Below are positions 36,041 through 47,800 of a DNA stretch of 64,000 nucleotides, in pieces. The stretch lies in assembly GCA_027625915.1 (NCBI GenBank), contig JANTQA010000044.1:186001-250000 (forward strand), read 5' to 3'. A program made the translations under genes and the position numbers. The notes beneath the pieces are model-generated. The model was given only the letters and a program-made list of their open reading frames with translations, was not told the origin of the DNA and made no database searches. Every line of letters starts with the position of its first letter. Position 1 is the stretch's first letter. The stretch comes from Anaeramoeba flamelloides. Taxonomy: Eukaryota; Metamonada; Anaeramoebidae.

Positions 36041-38770
36041 ATGTCGGCTTCCAGAAAAGACTCCAGTAGATCAAGGAGAGTCTCTGAAGAAATTAATTTA
36101 GATCTCGAGCAACAAACAAAAAGAAGAAGAAAAAATCAAAGATTATTCAATCATGACTTAAAAAAGATCTTGCTTGAAAGTGATCTTGATACGATCAAGA
36201 GAGCATTTACGGAAAAGGAATCGAAATACCGCGACAAGCAATCCTTTACCGCGCTTCATTTTGTGTGTACGAAATCGGAAAGTGTTAAGGCGCCATTAAA
36301 AGAAGTGGTTGAGCATTTAATTGGCATTGGCGCTGATCCGAATTCAAGGACTGGTGAGGGGATGACTGCTGTGCACTGTTATTTGGAGGAACGCAATCCA
36401 AGACAGGATATTTTAGAAATCTTAACCAAGGGCGGCTTTGATGTTAACCTTCGGAACGAAAAGGGAGAAACGATCCTTCATACTCTGTTTCGTACTCATC
36501 CACAAAGCCATGAGATCTTGCTGTCGCTCTCCAAATTGAATGAAATCAATTTTAGCGCGACTAACAACGATGGTTTACCGCCGCTTCACGTTGCCTTTTT
36601 GACTCGAAAAATTCGAGAAATTGAAGAAATCAAAGACTTGTTCACCACCTCGAAGGCAGACTTGGATCAAGGGGATTGCCTGGGCAATTCGCTTTTACAC
36701 TATGCAACATCCACCAAGGTGCCTGATCTTAATTGGGTTTTGGCGCTGCTTTCCTCTGGTGTTGACGCTAATTGCCTCGACAACCATAAAAGGACCCCGC
36801 TTCATTTGCTTTTTTTAAAAAAAGAAAAAGTCATCCGAAACCGAAATCTTTTTCTTGGCGTTCCAAAGAAAACAAACAATAAACAAGAAAAGGATCTCTT
36901 AACAAGCAAAATCATTAATTTGCTAATTCAAAAAGGAGCCAATCCGAACAGCCAAAGTATATCCGGGAATACCCCGTTACACTTTGCGTGTGATCACACC
37001 ACACTTCCTATAAACTCAATCAAAATGCTCATTAGCAAGGGCTGTGATTTAAATTTACAAAACGAGTCTGACAATACGCCACTTCATCTGATATGTGACT
37101 CTGAAAATCCAAACCACGAATTAATTGAATTGTTTCTCGAAAACGGCGCGGATCCAAATTTGCCAAATAGTTGGGGCAACACACCGTTTTTGTCCTTGTT
37201 CAACTATGACAATAAGGAGATCGTGTATAAAATATTGCAAACCCACCCACAAAGTATTTGGAGCCAAATCGAAAATAGTAATTTGCTTCACTTGATAACC
37301 TACTGGGACGAGATCGATGAAAGAATCCTCTTCTTTTTAATCAAAAAGGGGGTCAGTGTCAGTGATTTCAATGACAATGGGAAAAATTTCGCACACTGCT
37401 TAATTGCAAGGCCAAGCACACTGAAGGAATTGCCCCTTTTACTTGTCGACAAAGTACTTGAATTATTATTTTCAGAAGAAATTGGCATCGATGTCAATCA
37501 GCAGGAGCGTTTCACCAAAAAGACGATCTTACATCTAATTTGCAACCAAAGCGGCGTCAAGCTTCAGGACATCAAGAGGCTAATTGACCAAGGGGCAAAG
37601 GTGAGCCTGATCGATCATGCAAGTTTCACTGCCCTGCACATCGCGTGCCAAAACGAGAATGTCAATAAGGACATAATCGCCCATCTAATACAATCTGGCA
37701 GTGATGTTAATCGTCCAACCAAAAACAGCCGCAGTGCCATCCACTGCTACTTGAACAGGAAAAGTAATTTAAAAGTGGATGTTTTAGAATTGTTTTCTCA
37801 AAGCGGCGGCAATTTTAATTCTCAAACGGCAAATAAAATGACCCCACTATTAATGATCTGCCAAAACTACAACCAAGAGAAATATGAATGCTTAAAATAT
37901 TTATTATCTTTGGACATCGAGCTTAACCATAAAAATAACGCTGGCTTTAATGGCCTCATGTATCTAATTATTTCGGAGCCGAAGCATATCGATCCAATCA
38001 AATTATTCCTGAGTGCAGGAATAGACCTATTGGCATTAAATGGGCGCCAAGGCAATGTTTTCCATTTAGTGAATAGACTCCAACCACAGATAGCAAAATC
38101 TTCCTGCCAGTTGATACTGAATCAATTGAAATCCAAATCTTGTTATACGGATCTAAATTTAAAACAATTCCTGAATCAATTAAATTATGATTCGGAGCCC
38201 CCTTTAATAAGTATTTGTAAAACTAACCACAAAAATTTGGATATAATTGAAATGCTATTGCAAAATGGTGCAGATCCCAATTTGGAAATTACAAATAAGC
38301 CCACTCCTTTTTTGTTTTCCTGTCAATATTCCCATCAATTGATTTCTCTTTTTTTAAAGTATGGCGCAAATGTTTCTTCGGTTTCCCCACAAACGACTTT
38401 TTCATGCCTGCACCATTCCATAGTTAACCCAACAGGGTTTTTTAATTCCGCTTCCAACGACACCATATTCAATTCCCTAAGAACATTAATACAAAATGGA
38501 GCAAAAATTGATCTTTTGGATATAACAAATAGAACACCACTTTTATTATATATCAAAATGCAAAAAGATTTGGATTTAAGAATCATTAAAATTTTAGTTT
38601 CCCAATCAACAATCAATAAAAATAATTCAATGAACAAAACACCCTTGTTCTATCTAGCGAAAAAATTAATGGCCTTACTTCAAAATAGTTTTTTCCAAAC
38701 AAATTTATCACCAGTGAAGCGTGAAAAATTGCCATTTGTTTCTTATAACCCCCCTTTTAATAAGCAACCC

Positions 38771-38820
<50 letters not shown>

Positions 38821-39046
38821 CATTAATTATCGAAATACAAGCCAAAATTCCATTTCCGCAATCATGTATGATTATATAGAAGATGAAGATGAAGATTTTA
38901 CATTAAATGAAAACTCAGAAAGCAGTACAGATGATTCCTTTGATGAGGTATCTGATTATGATTCCTTTGATTACAAATCTGATAATAATTCTGATAGTAA
39001 TCAAGACAATTATTCCGATAATTTTTCAGATAATAATTCCGATTAA
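36041..39046 (+). CDS. Ankyrin-repeat protein, 1001 residues, acidic Ser/Asp/Asn tail
   Basis: Intronless, starting at the ATG of MSASRKDSSRSRR. A basic, Ser/Arg-rich N-terminus (1-45) precedes about twenty ankyrin repeats across roughly residues 60-880. Diagnostic phrases recur with 33-40 residue spacing: TALHFVC, GADPNSR, NSLLHYA, RTPLHLLF, NTPLHFACDH, NTPLHLICDSE, NGADPNLPNSWGNTP, TALHIACQNE, PPLISICK, NGADPNLE. Insertions in several repeats make the array irregular. Residues ~910-926 are poly-Asn coded by AAT repeats, and the last 60 residues are Asp/Ser/Asn/Glu-rich and probably disordered. No enzyme, F-box, death or transmembrane domain was seen, so the job is most likely protein binding; the partner is unknown. 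Codons in the first two thirds are visibly more GC-rich than in the last 900 bases. Confidence 0.85.
38769..38818. repeat. AAT trinucleotide repeat coding poly-Asn
   Basis: About seventeen consecutive AAT codons in the ankyrin-protein gene just after the repeat array. All use the same codon, so this is recent slippage expansion typical of AT-rich protist genomes. Confidence 0.95.
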
Positions 39047-39734
39047 CTTTGTTTTTCTTTTTTTCAATTTTTCTTTGTTTTTTTGAATGATTATTCTGAA
39101 AATTTTTCAGGTAATAATTAGATATTTTTATAACTGAGAAATTTAAATAAAAGTTACTCAAATTTTTATTTCATTTTCACTTTTTTCAAATTTTTGATCT
39201 TCATGTTGAACAAAGTATTTTTTTTGGTTTAAATGTTAAGAAACTTTAGAAATTACTTGTTTTTTGAAATGTTGTTTGAAATGAAATGCTTTAAATGTTA
39301 GAGTTTAAAGTATTTTTGAAAAATGCAAATTGAAGTAATTTTTTTTAAATTTTGTGAGTTTATTAGTGTTCAAAACCAAGTTAATAAATTTAGAAAATGG
39401 GAAAATAAAGAAAAATTCCAAAATTTTTATTTGAATTTCCCAATATTTATATATTTTGATAAATTACAAATTATTTTTTAATTATTATTGTTTTTTTTTT
39501 TATTTATTTTTTTTGTTATTGTTAGGTTTAATTCTCTATTTTAGTAAAAATTTTGATTTAAATTTTTAACTAAAATTGAAATTTTTATTGTTCTTGTAAA
39601 GAAATTTTATTTTGGTGTTATTTTTATTTAGAATTAAGTTTTAATCACACTAGATATGTACTCATATTTTAATTTCATAAGGGAAATATAATTTAAAATT
39701 ATATATTTCACCCTGAATAATTAAACCAAAATAA

Positions 39735-40040
39735 TTAAATCTAAATTCCAAAATTTTGGAAACAAGTAAAAGAGTTGAAAGAAAAAAAAACTATGTTTAC
39801 AATCTTTTTGGAAATAATTTGGATTTTACTACTATTTTATTTTTTTTTTTCTATTCTGTTTTGTTAATATTTCATTTTTTTTTTAGTTATATAATCTGTT
39901 TTTTTATATAAGGTAAGAAACAGTTTTTTTCAATGATTCAATGAAAGCGAATACTGAGTATGTAAAATAACAGAAAGAAGATACAATCTGTTGATGATAT
40001 CGAATCATTTGATCATTTGATTATTTATAAGTGTAAATAT
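39735..40040 (+). repeat. Dispersed repeat family R2, copy 2
   Basis: Starts CTAAATTCCAAAATTTTGG and carries AGAGTTGAAAGAA, GGAAATAATTTGGATTTTAC, TATAATCTGTTTTTTTATAT, and a 3' part GATATCGAATCATTTGATCA. The order matches the longer copies at 45668-46245 and 58195-58745. Shorter at its 3' end. Confidence 0.6.
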
Positions 40041-40050
40041 GGAATGATGT

Positions 40051-40133
40051 AAAAAAATAGAGTTTTTAAATTTTGAATAATTGCATGTAACTCTTGATTT
40101 ATCTCTCAAATTTTAAAAACTCTATTTTTTACA
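40051..40133. repeat. Short inverted repeat (hairpin)
   Basis: AAAAAATAGAGTTTTTAAAT and its near-perfect complement ATTTTAAAAACTCTATTTTT flank a loop of about 40 bases. It directly follows repeat R2 copy 2 and may be part of it. A terminator role is not supported. Confidence 0.6.
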
Positions 40134-40790
40134 ATATACCGTATTTAACTAGTGTTTTTGCTGGAAATCCTAAGAAATTTACTCATAAATTTTTTTCTTA
40201 ATGCACTTTTCACCATTTTGTATACATTTATTTTTGTCGTATTTTATATTTTTTTTTATATTGGGAAAAACACATTACTTATTTAATAATATTTAAACTA
40301 TATAATTTAGATTTTTTTTAATAATATGTTGTTAATATACATTAAATTGGGATTTTTTTCTCTTTTTTTTTTTAAATTTATGATGTGTTTAATGTTTGAA
40401 AATGGATTTTTTAATTTGGTTTAAAATTTGTTATTTGAAGTGTAATTCTTTCCACTTTATCGGAATATTAATAATTTTTCACTTTTTATATGAAGTTTAA
40501 ATTCAGGTAAGGTGATTAATAATTTCTTTTCTTTATCTGAGGATATATCTTTAATTTAGGGAGCAAATATTATTTTAATTTTTTATTTATTGATAATAAT
40601 ATCTATTTAAGTGGTAATTAAATGTCGGCAATTTATAAATTGTTTAACTGGGTTGAAAAATTCACTATTTTTGATTTTTGATTATTTTTAAACCCCATTT
40701 TAAATGTAAGCAGGTAAAATTCTATATCCTTTTATAATTGTAATTAATAGTTTATTTTTGAATAAGTTTTCGAATTTTATGTACCGGGGT

Positions 40791-41862
40791 TACAGCCAGT
40801 TCCACTTTTAAGGTGAAAATTTCAACAAAATTTACGGCCCAAAAAAAAAAAACACAAATTAAGGCAGTTTATTCAGATTAGAGTTAAATAATTTGTAAAA
40901 AAAAAAAGTTCCCATTGTGCAAAAAATTTGGGTCATTAAAAAAAATTGGGTCAGTCAAAAATTTGTTTTCGTTTTTTAAATTATAAATATTAGCAAAATG
41001 ATTTTTGATCAAAGTAAAATTTTATGAACAAATCTTACATTTAATAAAAACCAAAGTCACTATCAATAATAATTTTCAAATGCAATATTATCTTGTTGCA
41101 TTTTGAGCTTTTAGAATTACTATGGAACTCTAAAAAACAAAAATTTATTTTTAATTGTAAACTTTACTAAAAATGTTGATTTTTTTTTTATTAGATTACA
41201 TTCCAAGATCAAGTTAATCATTGTTTGGGAAAACGAAAAAATAATAACCATTTTAAATTAAGGTTTGTCTATGGGGATTTTAAGAATTTAAATGGTTTCT
41301 GAAATCATGATATTTCGGTATTTTGAAGTTTTGATTGTAAACATTAGTGAAAATCAACCTCTTTCGAAAAAACAGCTTTTTTGGAAGATTTTATTATTCA
41401 ATTTGATTTAAAAGGTCATTCAAGATTAAACGTGATAGATTTGCGTTTATTAACAATGATAAATATCTTATTGAATTAATAGATTTTAATATTTCCTATT
41501 CAATAGTTCTCTTATTTTTAGGAAAGTTGACAATTAAAAATAAATTTTTGTTTTTTAGCATTCCACAGTAATTCTAAAAGCTCAAAATACAACAATTTAA
41601 TTTAACTTTTGAAAATTATTATTGATAGTGACTTTGGTTTTTATTAAATGTAAGATTTGTTCATAAAATTTTACTTTGATCAAAAATCATTTTGCTAATA
41701 TTTATTATTTAAAAAACGAAAACAAATTTTTGACTGACCCAATTTTTTTTAATGACCCAAATTTTTTTCACAATGGTTCCAAAATTTGTTCTTTAATTTG
41801 AGATTTTTCTTGTGACATAAATTTTGTTCAAGATTTGTGTATTATATTCGAAACTGACTGTA
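40791..41862. mobile_element. MITE-like palindromic element, copy 3, interrupted by a second foldback element
   Basis: The outer ends are TA/CAGCCAGTTCCAC and TTCGAAACTGACTG/TA, as in the other three members. The left arm runs from 40791 to about 40912 and the right arm from about 41776 to 41862. Everything between is a different element (40913-41775). Removing the insert and one GTTCC would restore the same centre as the copy at 74-271. Confidence 0.8.
40913..41775. mobile_element. Foldback element with ~250-bp inverted ends and GTTCC target duplication
   Basis: 863 bases. The left end CATTGTGCAAAAAATTTGGG and the mirrored right end CCCAAATTTTTTTCACAATG continue as near-identical inverted arms over roughly 250 bases each (to about 41165, and from about 41522), with a few mismatches. 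GTTCC stands on both sides (40908-40912 and 41776-41780). The interior of about 350 bases has no long ORF, so the element is non-autonomous. Superfamily unknown. Confidence 0.8.
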
Positions 41863-42924
41863 ATTAATTTATTTGAACTCTGATTGAACTTTATTAATTT
41901 TTCTAATAAGATACTGATATTTTTTTTGAATTTTGTAATTTGAATTTAAATTTTTTTTTGTTATATTAATCGAAATTAAAATATATTTAAATTTAAATTG
42001 ATTTTATAAATAAAAATTGGTATGTTTTTGTTTTTTTTCTATATTTCAATAATAAATTTATTCATAAAAAATTTATTGGTATATCATTTCTCAATAATAA
42101 AATTAGACAATTTAATTATAATTGACTTAATATTAAAGAATATAGGATTCTAATTTTCAAATGATTTTTTATGTAAAATATTAGTAAATAATTATTTATC
42201 ATTGGTATACTATTCTTTAGAACATAAACATTAGACTCATTTTTTTCGAAGTGAATACTAAAATATCTATTATTTGATAAATATTGTGAAATTTGTGTTT
42301 TATTTATATTGTGTTTTATCTTTATTGAATAAAAATTCCATAAATTGAATTCATTTTTTGATTTAATTGAACTCAAATATTCAATTTTATATTCAAAATA
42401 TAATAATTTATAATCTATTCAATACTTTCACATAAAAAAAAAAAAATTATTTTATCATTCTTAAAAATTGGGAAGAGTGAAATACATAAAAATAAAAAAT
42501 GAAAATTCTTTTTTCTATAGTAAAAGGTCAACTTCAAATAATAAATAAACATAAAGAAAACAATGAAGATTAAATTTCTAATTTATTATAATTTATTTTT
42601 CTTATTATTTAAATAAATATTATAATTAATATCTCTCGTAGAAATCATTATGAAAAATATTCAATTTTTTTTTTAATTTTATAAAATATAATTTTATTTT
42701 ATATTTTTTAAGGAATTTTGTACCTAAGACTATAATCGCAAAATAAAGATATATGTTTTAAAACAAATTAAGATATTTAATTATTCAATAATAATATCAT
42801 TATTGATAATATTAAGACAAGAGATTACTTATATTTATTGACCCGGATGTTAATATAAACTTATTTTTAGATTTTTTGTATTTTTATCAGAAAAGATTCC
42901 GAATACTTGTATTATTATAGAGTG

Positions 42925-43195
42925 TTACCAAGGGTCCTAGTTTGCATAAGTTTTTTTTAATTAAATAAAAAGTAAATTTCTGAAATTTTTTATTTATTTC
43001 GAAAATTAAAAAAAAACCTATGTACTCTATGGCATTCAATGACACTTGAGAGTACTTTTCAAGAATTAAAAAAAAAAAAAAATAGAGAAAAATTAATGAT
43101 TATAATTGATTCTTGTACATTCTGAAAAGGGTAATGATTCTTTACTTGAAGTGTATCTTTTTATTATAAAATCAATAAATTTTACAAAAAAAAAT
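42925..43195. repeat. Hairpin-array repeat R1, copy 3
   Basis: Contains AAATTTCTGAAATTTTTTAT with the flanking mirrored tract, then CTATGTACTCTATGGCATTC and GACACTTGAGAGTACTTTTC, then an imperfect hairpin around AATTAATGATTATAATTGAT and 'CATTCTGAAAAG'. GC-richer linkers resemble those of the copies at 19885 and 54540. Confidence 0.55.
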
Positions 43196-43261
43196 GTAAA
43201 CTCAAGAAATACAAATAAAAAAAGATGAATTAACAATAAACCTCTTGAATAATAGAATAAA

Positions 43262-43303
43262 ATAAAAATATAAATATAAATATAAATATAAATATAAATA
43301 ATA
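43262..43303. repeat. (TATAAA)n microsatellite
   Basis: About five or six units of ATAAAT/TATAAA in tandem in convergent intergenic DNA. Simple repeat. Confidence 0.9.
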
Positions 43304-44888
43304 ATTTTTTTCCTTGTGTGGATCTAATAAACACATTCATCTTATAAAAAATCAACCATATTGATTAAAAAAAAATTTTAAGAAAAATTTTTTATTACTA
43401 TTTTTGTTATCGAAATATTTATTGTTTGAATAAGAAAATCTTTACTTTTTAGATTAGGTCATTTTCATTAGGGATATTTTTTTCCTCAAAATTATATATT
43501 TTTTTTTTGAAATCTATTATTACTCTTTCAAAAATTTATTTCTTAGTACACCTTTTTACGAAATCAAATATTTATATTTTTTTTTATTAATATTTTATAT
43601 TTATTTATATTTAAATCATCATTATAGTTAAAAGCATTTAAAGAATAAAAAATAAGTGTATCAAAACAATAATTACCAATATTTCAAATAATTTTTAATT
43701 CTAGAGTTAATTGTCTATAATTCTCCAAGGTTTTTTTTGTTAATATATATATATATATATATCGTTTGTTTCCTCTCTCGAATTTTAAATTAGTAAAAGG
43801 CTGATTAAAATAATGTTTCATAAAAGTAAGGAAAATCCAATTTTTTCTTCTTTTCATTTAGCAAAATTATCAAAAAAAAAAAAAATAAAATAAAATATAA
43901 ATCAAGCCAAAACTACTTTAAATATAAACTCCAATGTCAAAAAGTGCTATTTGTTTTCTTTTTAATGTAAGCAATTTAATTATTAAAGAAATGTAAAAAG
44001 TAATTTCAATTGTTTTTATTTATTTATTATTTTTTTTAGGATAGTTGAAGTCAATATATTAATATTTAATGAAAAACTTGAATACAAAATCAGTTTTCTT
44101 ATTTCCAAAAACTAAAACAGTTATTTATTATATTTTTACTTGTTTTAAATTATTTTCATTAATTATCTTTTTCTTTTATCTTATCTAAAAGAAAATGAGG
44201 TGAACCGAATTCCTAAAATATTCATCAAAAATAAGTTAAACAAACTTTTTACAAAATTGTATGAGCAGATAATTTTATAATAGACATTTTACTCAACAAT
44301 TTATATTTTGTCGAAGAAAAATATGCCTTTCAAATCGCAACAGAAAAATCTTTAACTTTACCCATTGTTTAAGATCAGTTTGAAATTCTACTTTGAATAG
44401 GCAAATTTGAAAAGGTTTAAACCATTTTTTGGAATAGTTGTCAATTATAAAAAAAAATCTTAAAGATCACAAAATATTATTTTTTAAAAGTTTGCTAAAA
44501 AAAAAAAAAATATAAAAAAAACTTTTAGAATGAGGAAAAATGAAAAATAATATAAGTTACATCTATCCTATCATTTGAGTTCTGGGTTGTTCAAACTTCT
44601 TTTTTAAAATAGATTCAATCATTTTATTAAAATATTTTTTTTTTTTTTTACTTTTTGCCAAAAATCTCGTAATGTATTTAAATTTTATTTTTCGGTAAAT
44701 AGTATTTTATAAATGAGTCGACTTTTAAAAAACAATTAAATTTCTTTCTAAAAAATCGTTTTACTGAAATCAAAATGGAAATAATTGTTTGTATTTATTT
44801 ATTATGTTTTTATATTAAAATAGTATTGTAATTTACAATAAAATTACCAATGTATAATTAAAACTTCTTCTTAGAATATCAATTTTAT

Positions 44889-47800
44889 TTATTTATTATT
44901 TTTTTTTTTATTCATTGGGCTATCAACTTGAAATGTCCAACCTTCAAATTTTTTATTTTCAACTGAACTGATAATATATTTTTTATCCACTTTGGAGTCT
45001 TTTGGTGGTTCGTTTGTAAAAACGGTGTCAATGTGGCGAATGTCTTCTTTTCCTTCAACTTGTGGGATAAATTCTGGTTTATATTGTTTCTTTAAAACTT
45101 TATTCCAATCCAACCCTTCAAAGAAAGGATGATCCCGAATATTTTCATTTCTTGAACTGCTACCTAATCTTTTTTGTGGATCTTTTATTAAAAGCTATAT
45201 TTAAAAGTATCAAAATTTGAAATAAAATATTAAATTTAAAAAAAAGAAACAAATAATTCAGAATAATTAAGAAATCACTTTTTGTACATGTGATATGTAT
45301 TATTTAAATAAAATAATAAATTAATTAAATTACCCCTTTCAATAAATCTTGGGCTGCAGATGATAATTTTTCTGAAATATTAGGGTCGTCTTCTAAAATT
45401 TTTTCATAAATTTCATCATTGTCTTCAGAATAAAAAGGTGGCTAAAAAATAATATAAAATAATAAAATTTTCGGAAATTTTTGATAATTAAAGATAAAAA
45501 ATTATTTAGTAAATGCTGAAGAAAGAATATGATTAACTTTTAAAATTTATGAAGTGAAAGCTGTAAAAATTTAAATTTTTTATTTAAAATTTACTATAAA
45601 TTACTTCCTTTTCATTTTTTTTTTTGAATGTTAGAAAAAAAAATAAATGAATATTTGGATTTTCATTTTATACTAAACGAGATTCCAAAAATTTGGACAC
45701 TCTTTAAAAAGTTGAAAGAATATAAATACTACAATTTGTCTTCAATTTGGAAATAATTTTGATTTTACAAACTATTTCATTTTTATCATTTTTTTGTCTT
45801 TTCTGTTTTCATTTCCTTTCCATTTCCAGTCACTTAATCTGTTTTGTCTTAGATAAGGAAAAGTTTTTTACAATGATTGACAGAATGTTAATAGGGATTT
45901 TGTTAAATAGAAAAATACACATACAATTAGTTGATGGTATCTAATCATTTGATCGATCGATAATTGTTGGTTGAAATTCAACAAATTTATCAATACAATT
46001 TTTTTTTCCTTGCTCTTTTTATCTTTTTTGGAAACAGAGAATTTGAACACTCTATTTTTATTTTTTCCAATTATATTTTTTTTTCTTTTATTTGGATAAA
46101 AATGATTACATATAAAAACTTAATACTTGGTGACTTAAATATGGTTTAATATTATATTTGGAAAAATCCAATAAGTTTGAGTTTTTTTTGTCTATTTTTG
46201 ATTTTGGATGTGTTTACATTTTTGGAATGAGGCTCACTTTTTTTTTATTCATAAGATCCAATTTGATATTTAATTGATTTTATACAGATAAATTAATAAA
46301 TTTTCTATTTATTAAAGACTTTGTTGAAATATTAACGAGGGTAGAATTAACAGAAATTCACATCAGAGTTTAATATCGATGATTATAAAATAAATTATAC
46401 ATAAAATTCTGTACATTTAATGAAGAATTGTATTATAAACTTTGAAATGGAAAAGTATAATTAAAGAATGGAAATATTAAGTGCAAAATAATATTGGGCA
46501 AAGTTCGTTAGGTGAAAATATAAAGTAATTTTAAAGATCATTCTTGAAAAGATGGGAATGAGATTTGAATTTTATTTTTAGAAAAATTTATAAGTTTAGA
46601 ATTGAAATTTTCTTTTTTTTTTTTTGGATTTTTAACATGTATTGTTTTAGGATCGAGTGTAAAGTAACCAAACATTTAAAGAACCCATGGATTAGCCTTA
46701 AAAATACTTTCGTTTGATACAAAATCCTTAATAGAGTTGTCAAAAATGATTAAAGATGAAATATATTTTTTATCGTTTTTTTTAGAATGGGCATTTTTGG
46801 AAGAAGATGCCGATTTTGAACCGTCCATTTCTTAAAAAAAAAACTGCCATTTAGCCCACATTTTAATACTGAATTGTTGTATTTGAAGCAAAAAAATTTT
46901 TTTAAGATAAAATGAACGAATAATAAATTTGAAAGAAAATGGCAATTTCATAATTTTAAAAAATGAGAATTTCATTTTTTTAATTTAAAAGTTTCAGGAA
47001 TATTTGATACAAATTTAAAATAAAAAGAAAAAAAGAAAATTGTGCAGTTAGTCAAATCAAGAAATTTTCTCAAAAATTCAGTTTAAATATGATAAAAAAT
47101 CATTGAAAATTGAAACAAAAAATGTATTATTTTGTACATATTCCTTTCGGTGAATGGAGTTAATTGTATTTGTTGCATTTTTTTTTTTGAATTCTAAAAG
47201 TCTTCGTGAAGTTAAGGATGTATCTCTTTCGTTCGATTTCTTAAACTCTTTCGTTGAAATATCCCACAACAAAAACAATAAAATTGAGATCTTTTATTTT
47301 TTTTTGAAATTTGATTATTTCAAATTAAAAAAAATTTCTAGTTAAAAAAAATGCTTTTAAAAAAGAGAGATAATTTTGTCCTTATGAGATACAATGTTAT
47401 TAGATTATGGAGTCTGTTGTTTATGATCTTTTTTCTGAGGATCTTTTTTTTTTTTGAGATTTTAATCCCAAAATCAAATAAATACTTGTTTGGATTTTAA
47501 GTAAAATATCCATTTGATACATTTCAACTCTAGTATAAAACTCTAAAATTTTGTAGAATGCTTTAGGTGATCAACACCAAAGATGAGATGTGTGTTAAAG
47601 ATTTGAATTACAATTTTAAATTCAATTTAATTTTTTAAAAATATCTTGATTAAAGATAAACTTTCATCATTTTTATAGCTGTTTTTAAAAAGGCGAGAAT
47701 TAAAAAGTTTTTAAAAAGTGTTAGTCAGACTGTTCAAATGAGTGAATCAAAGTGTTTAAGCTTGAACTTATAAAACTTGTGAGATTCACTTTTTTAAAAC

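Larger units (their letters stand above)
39047..44888. other. 5.8-kb convergent intergenic region
   Basis: Lies between the 3' ends of the ankyrin gene (+) and the kinase gene (-). It has no supportable gene. It contains repeat R2 copy 2, a short perfect inverted repeat, a nested pair of foldback elements (40791-41862), a hairpin-array copy (42925-43195) and a TATAAA microsatellite. The rest is featureless AT-rich DNA. The minus frame 42376-42116 is judged chance. Confidence 0.6.

Noticed and set aside
45747-46149. Frames within 45747-46149 on both strands
   Set aside because: Entirely inside repeat family R2; the other copies do not keep these frames.
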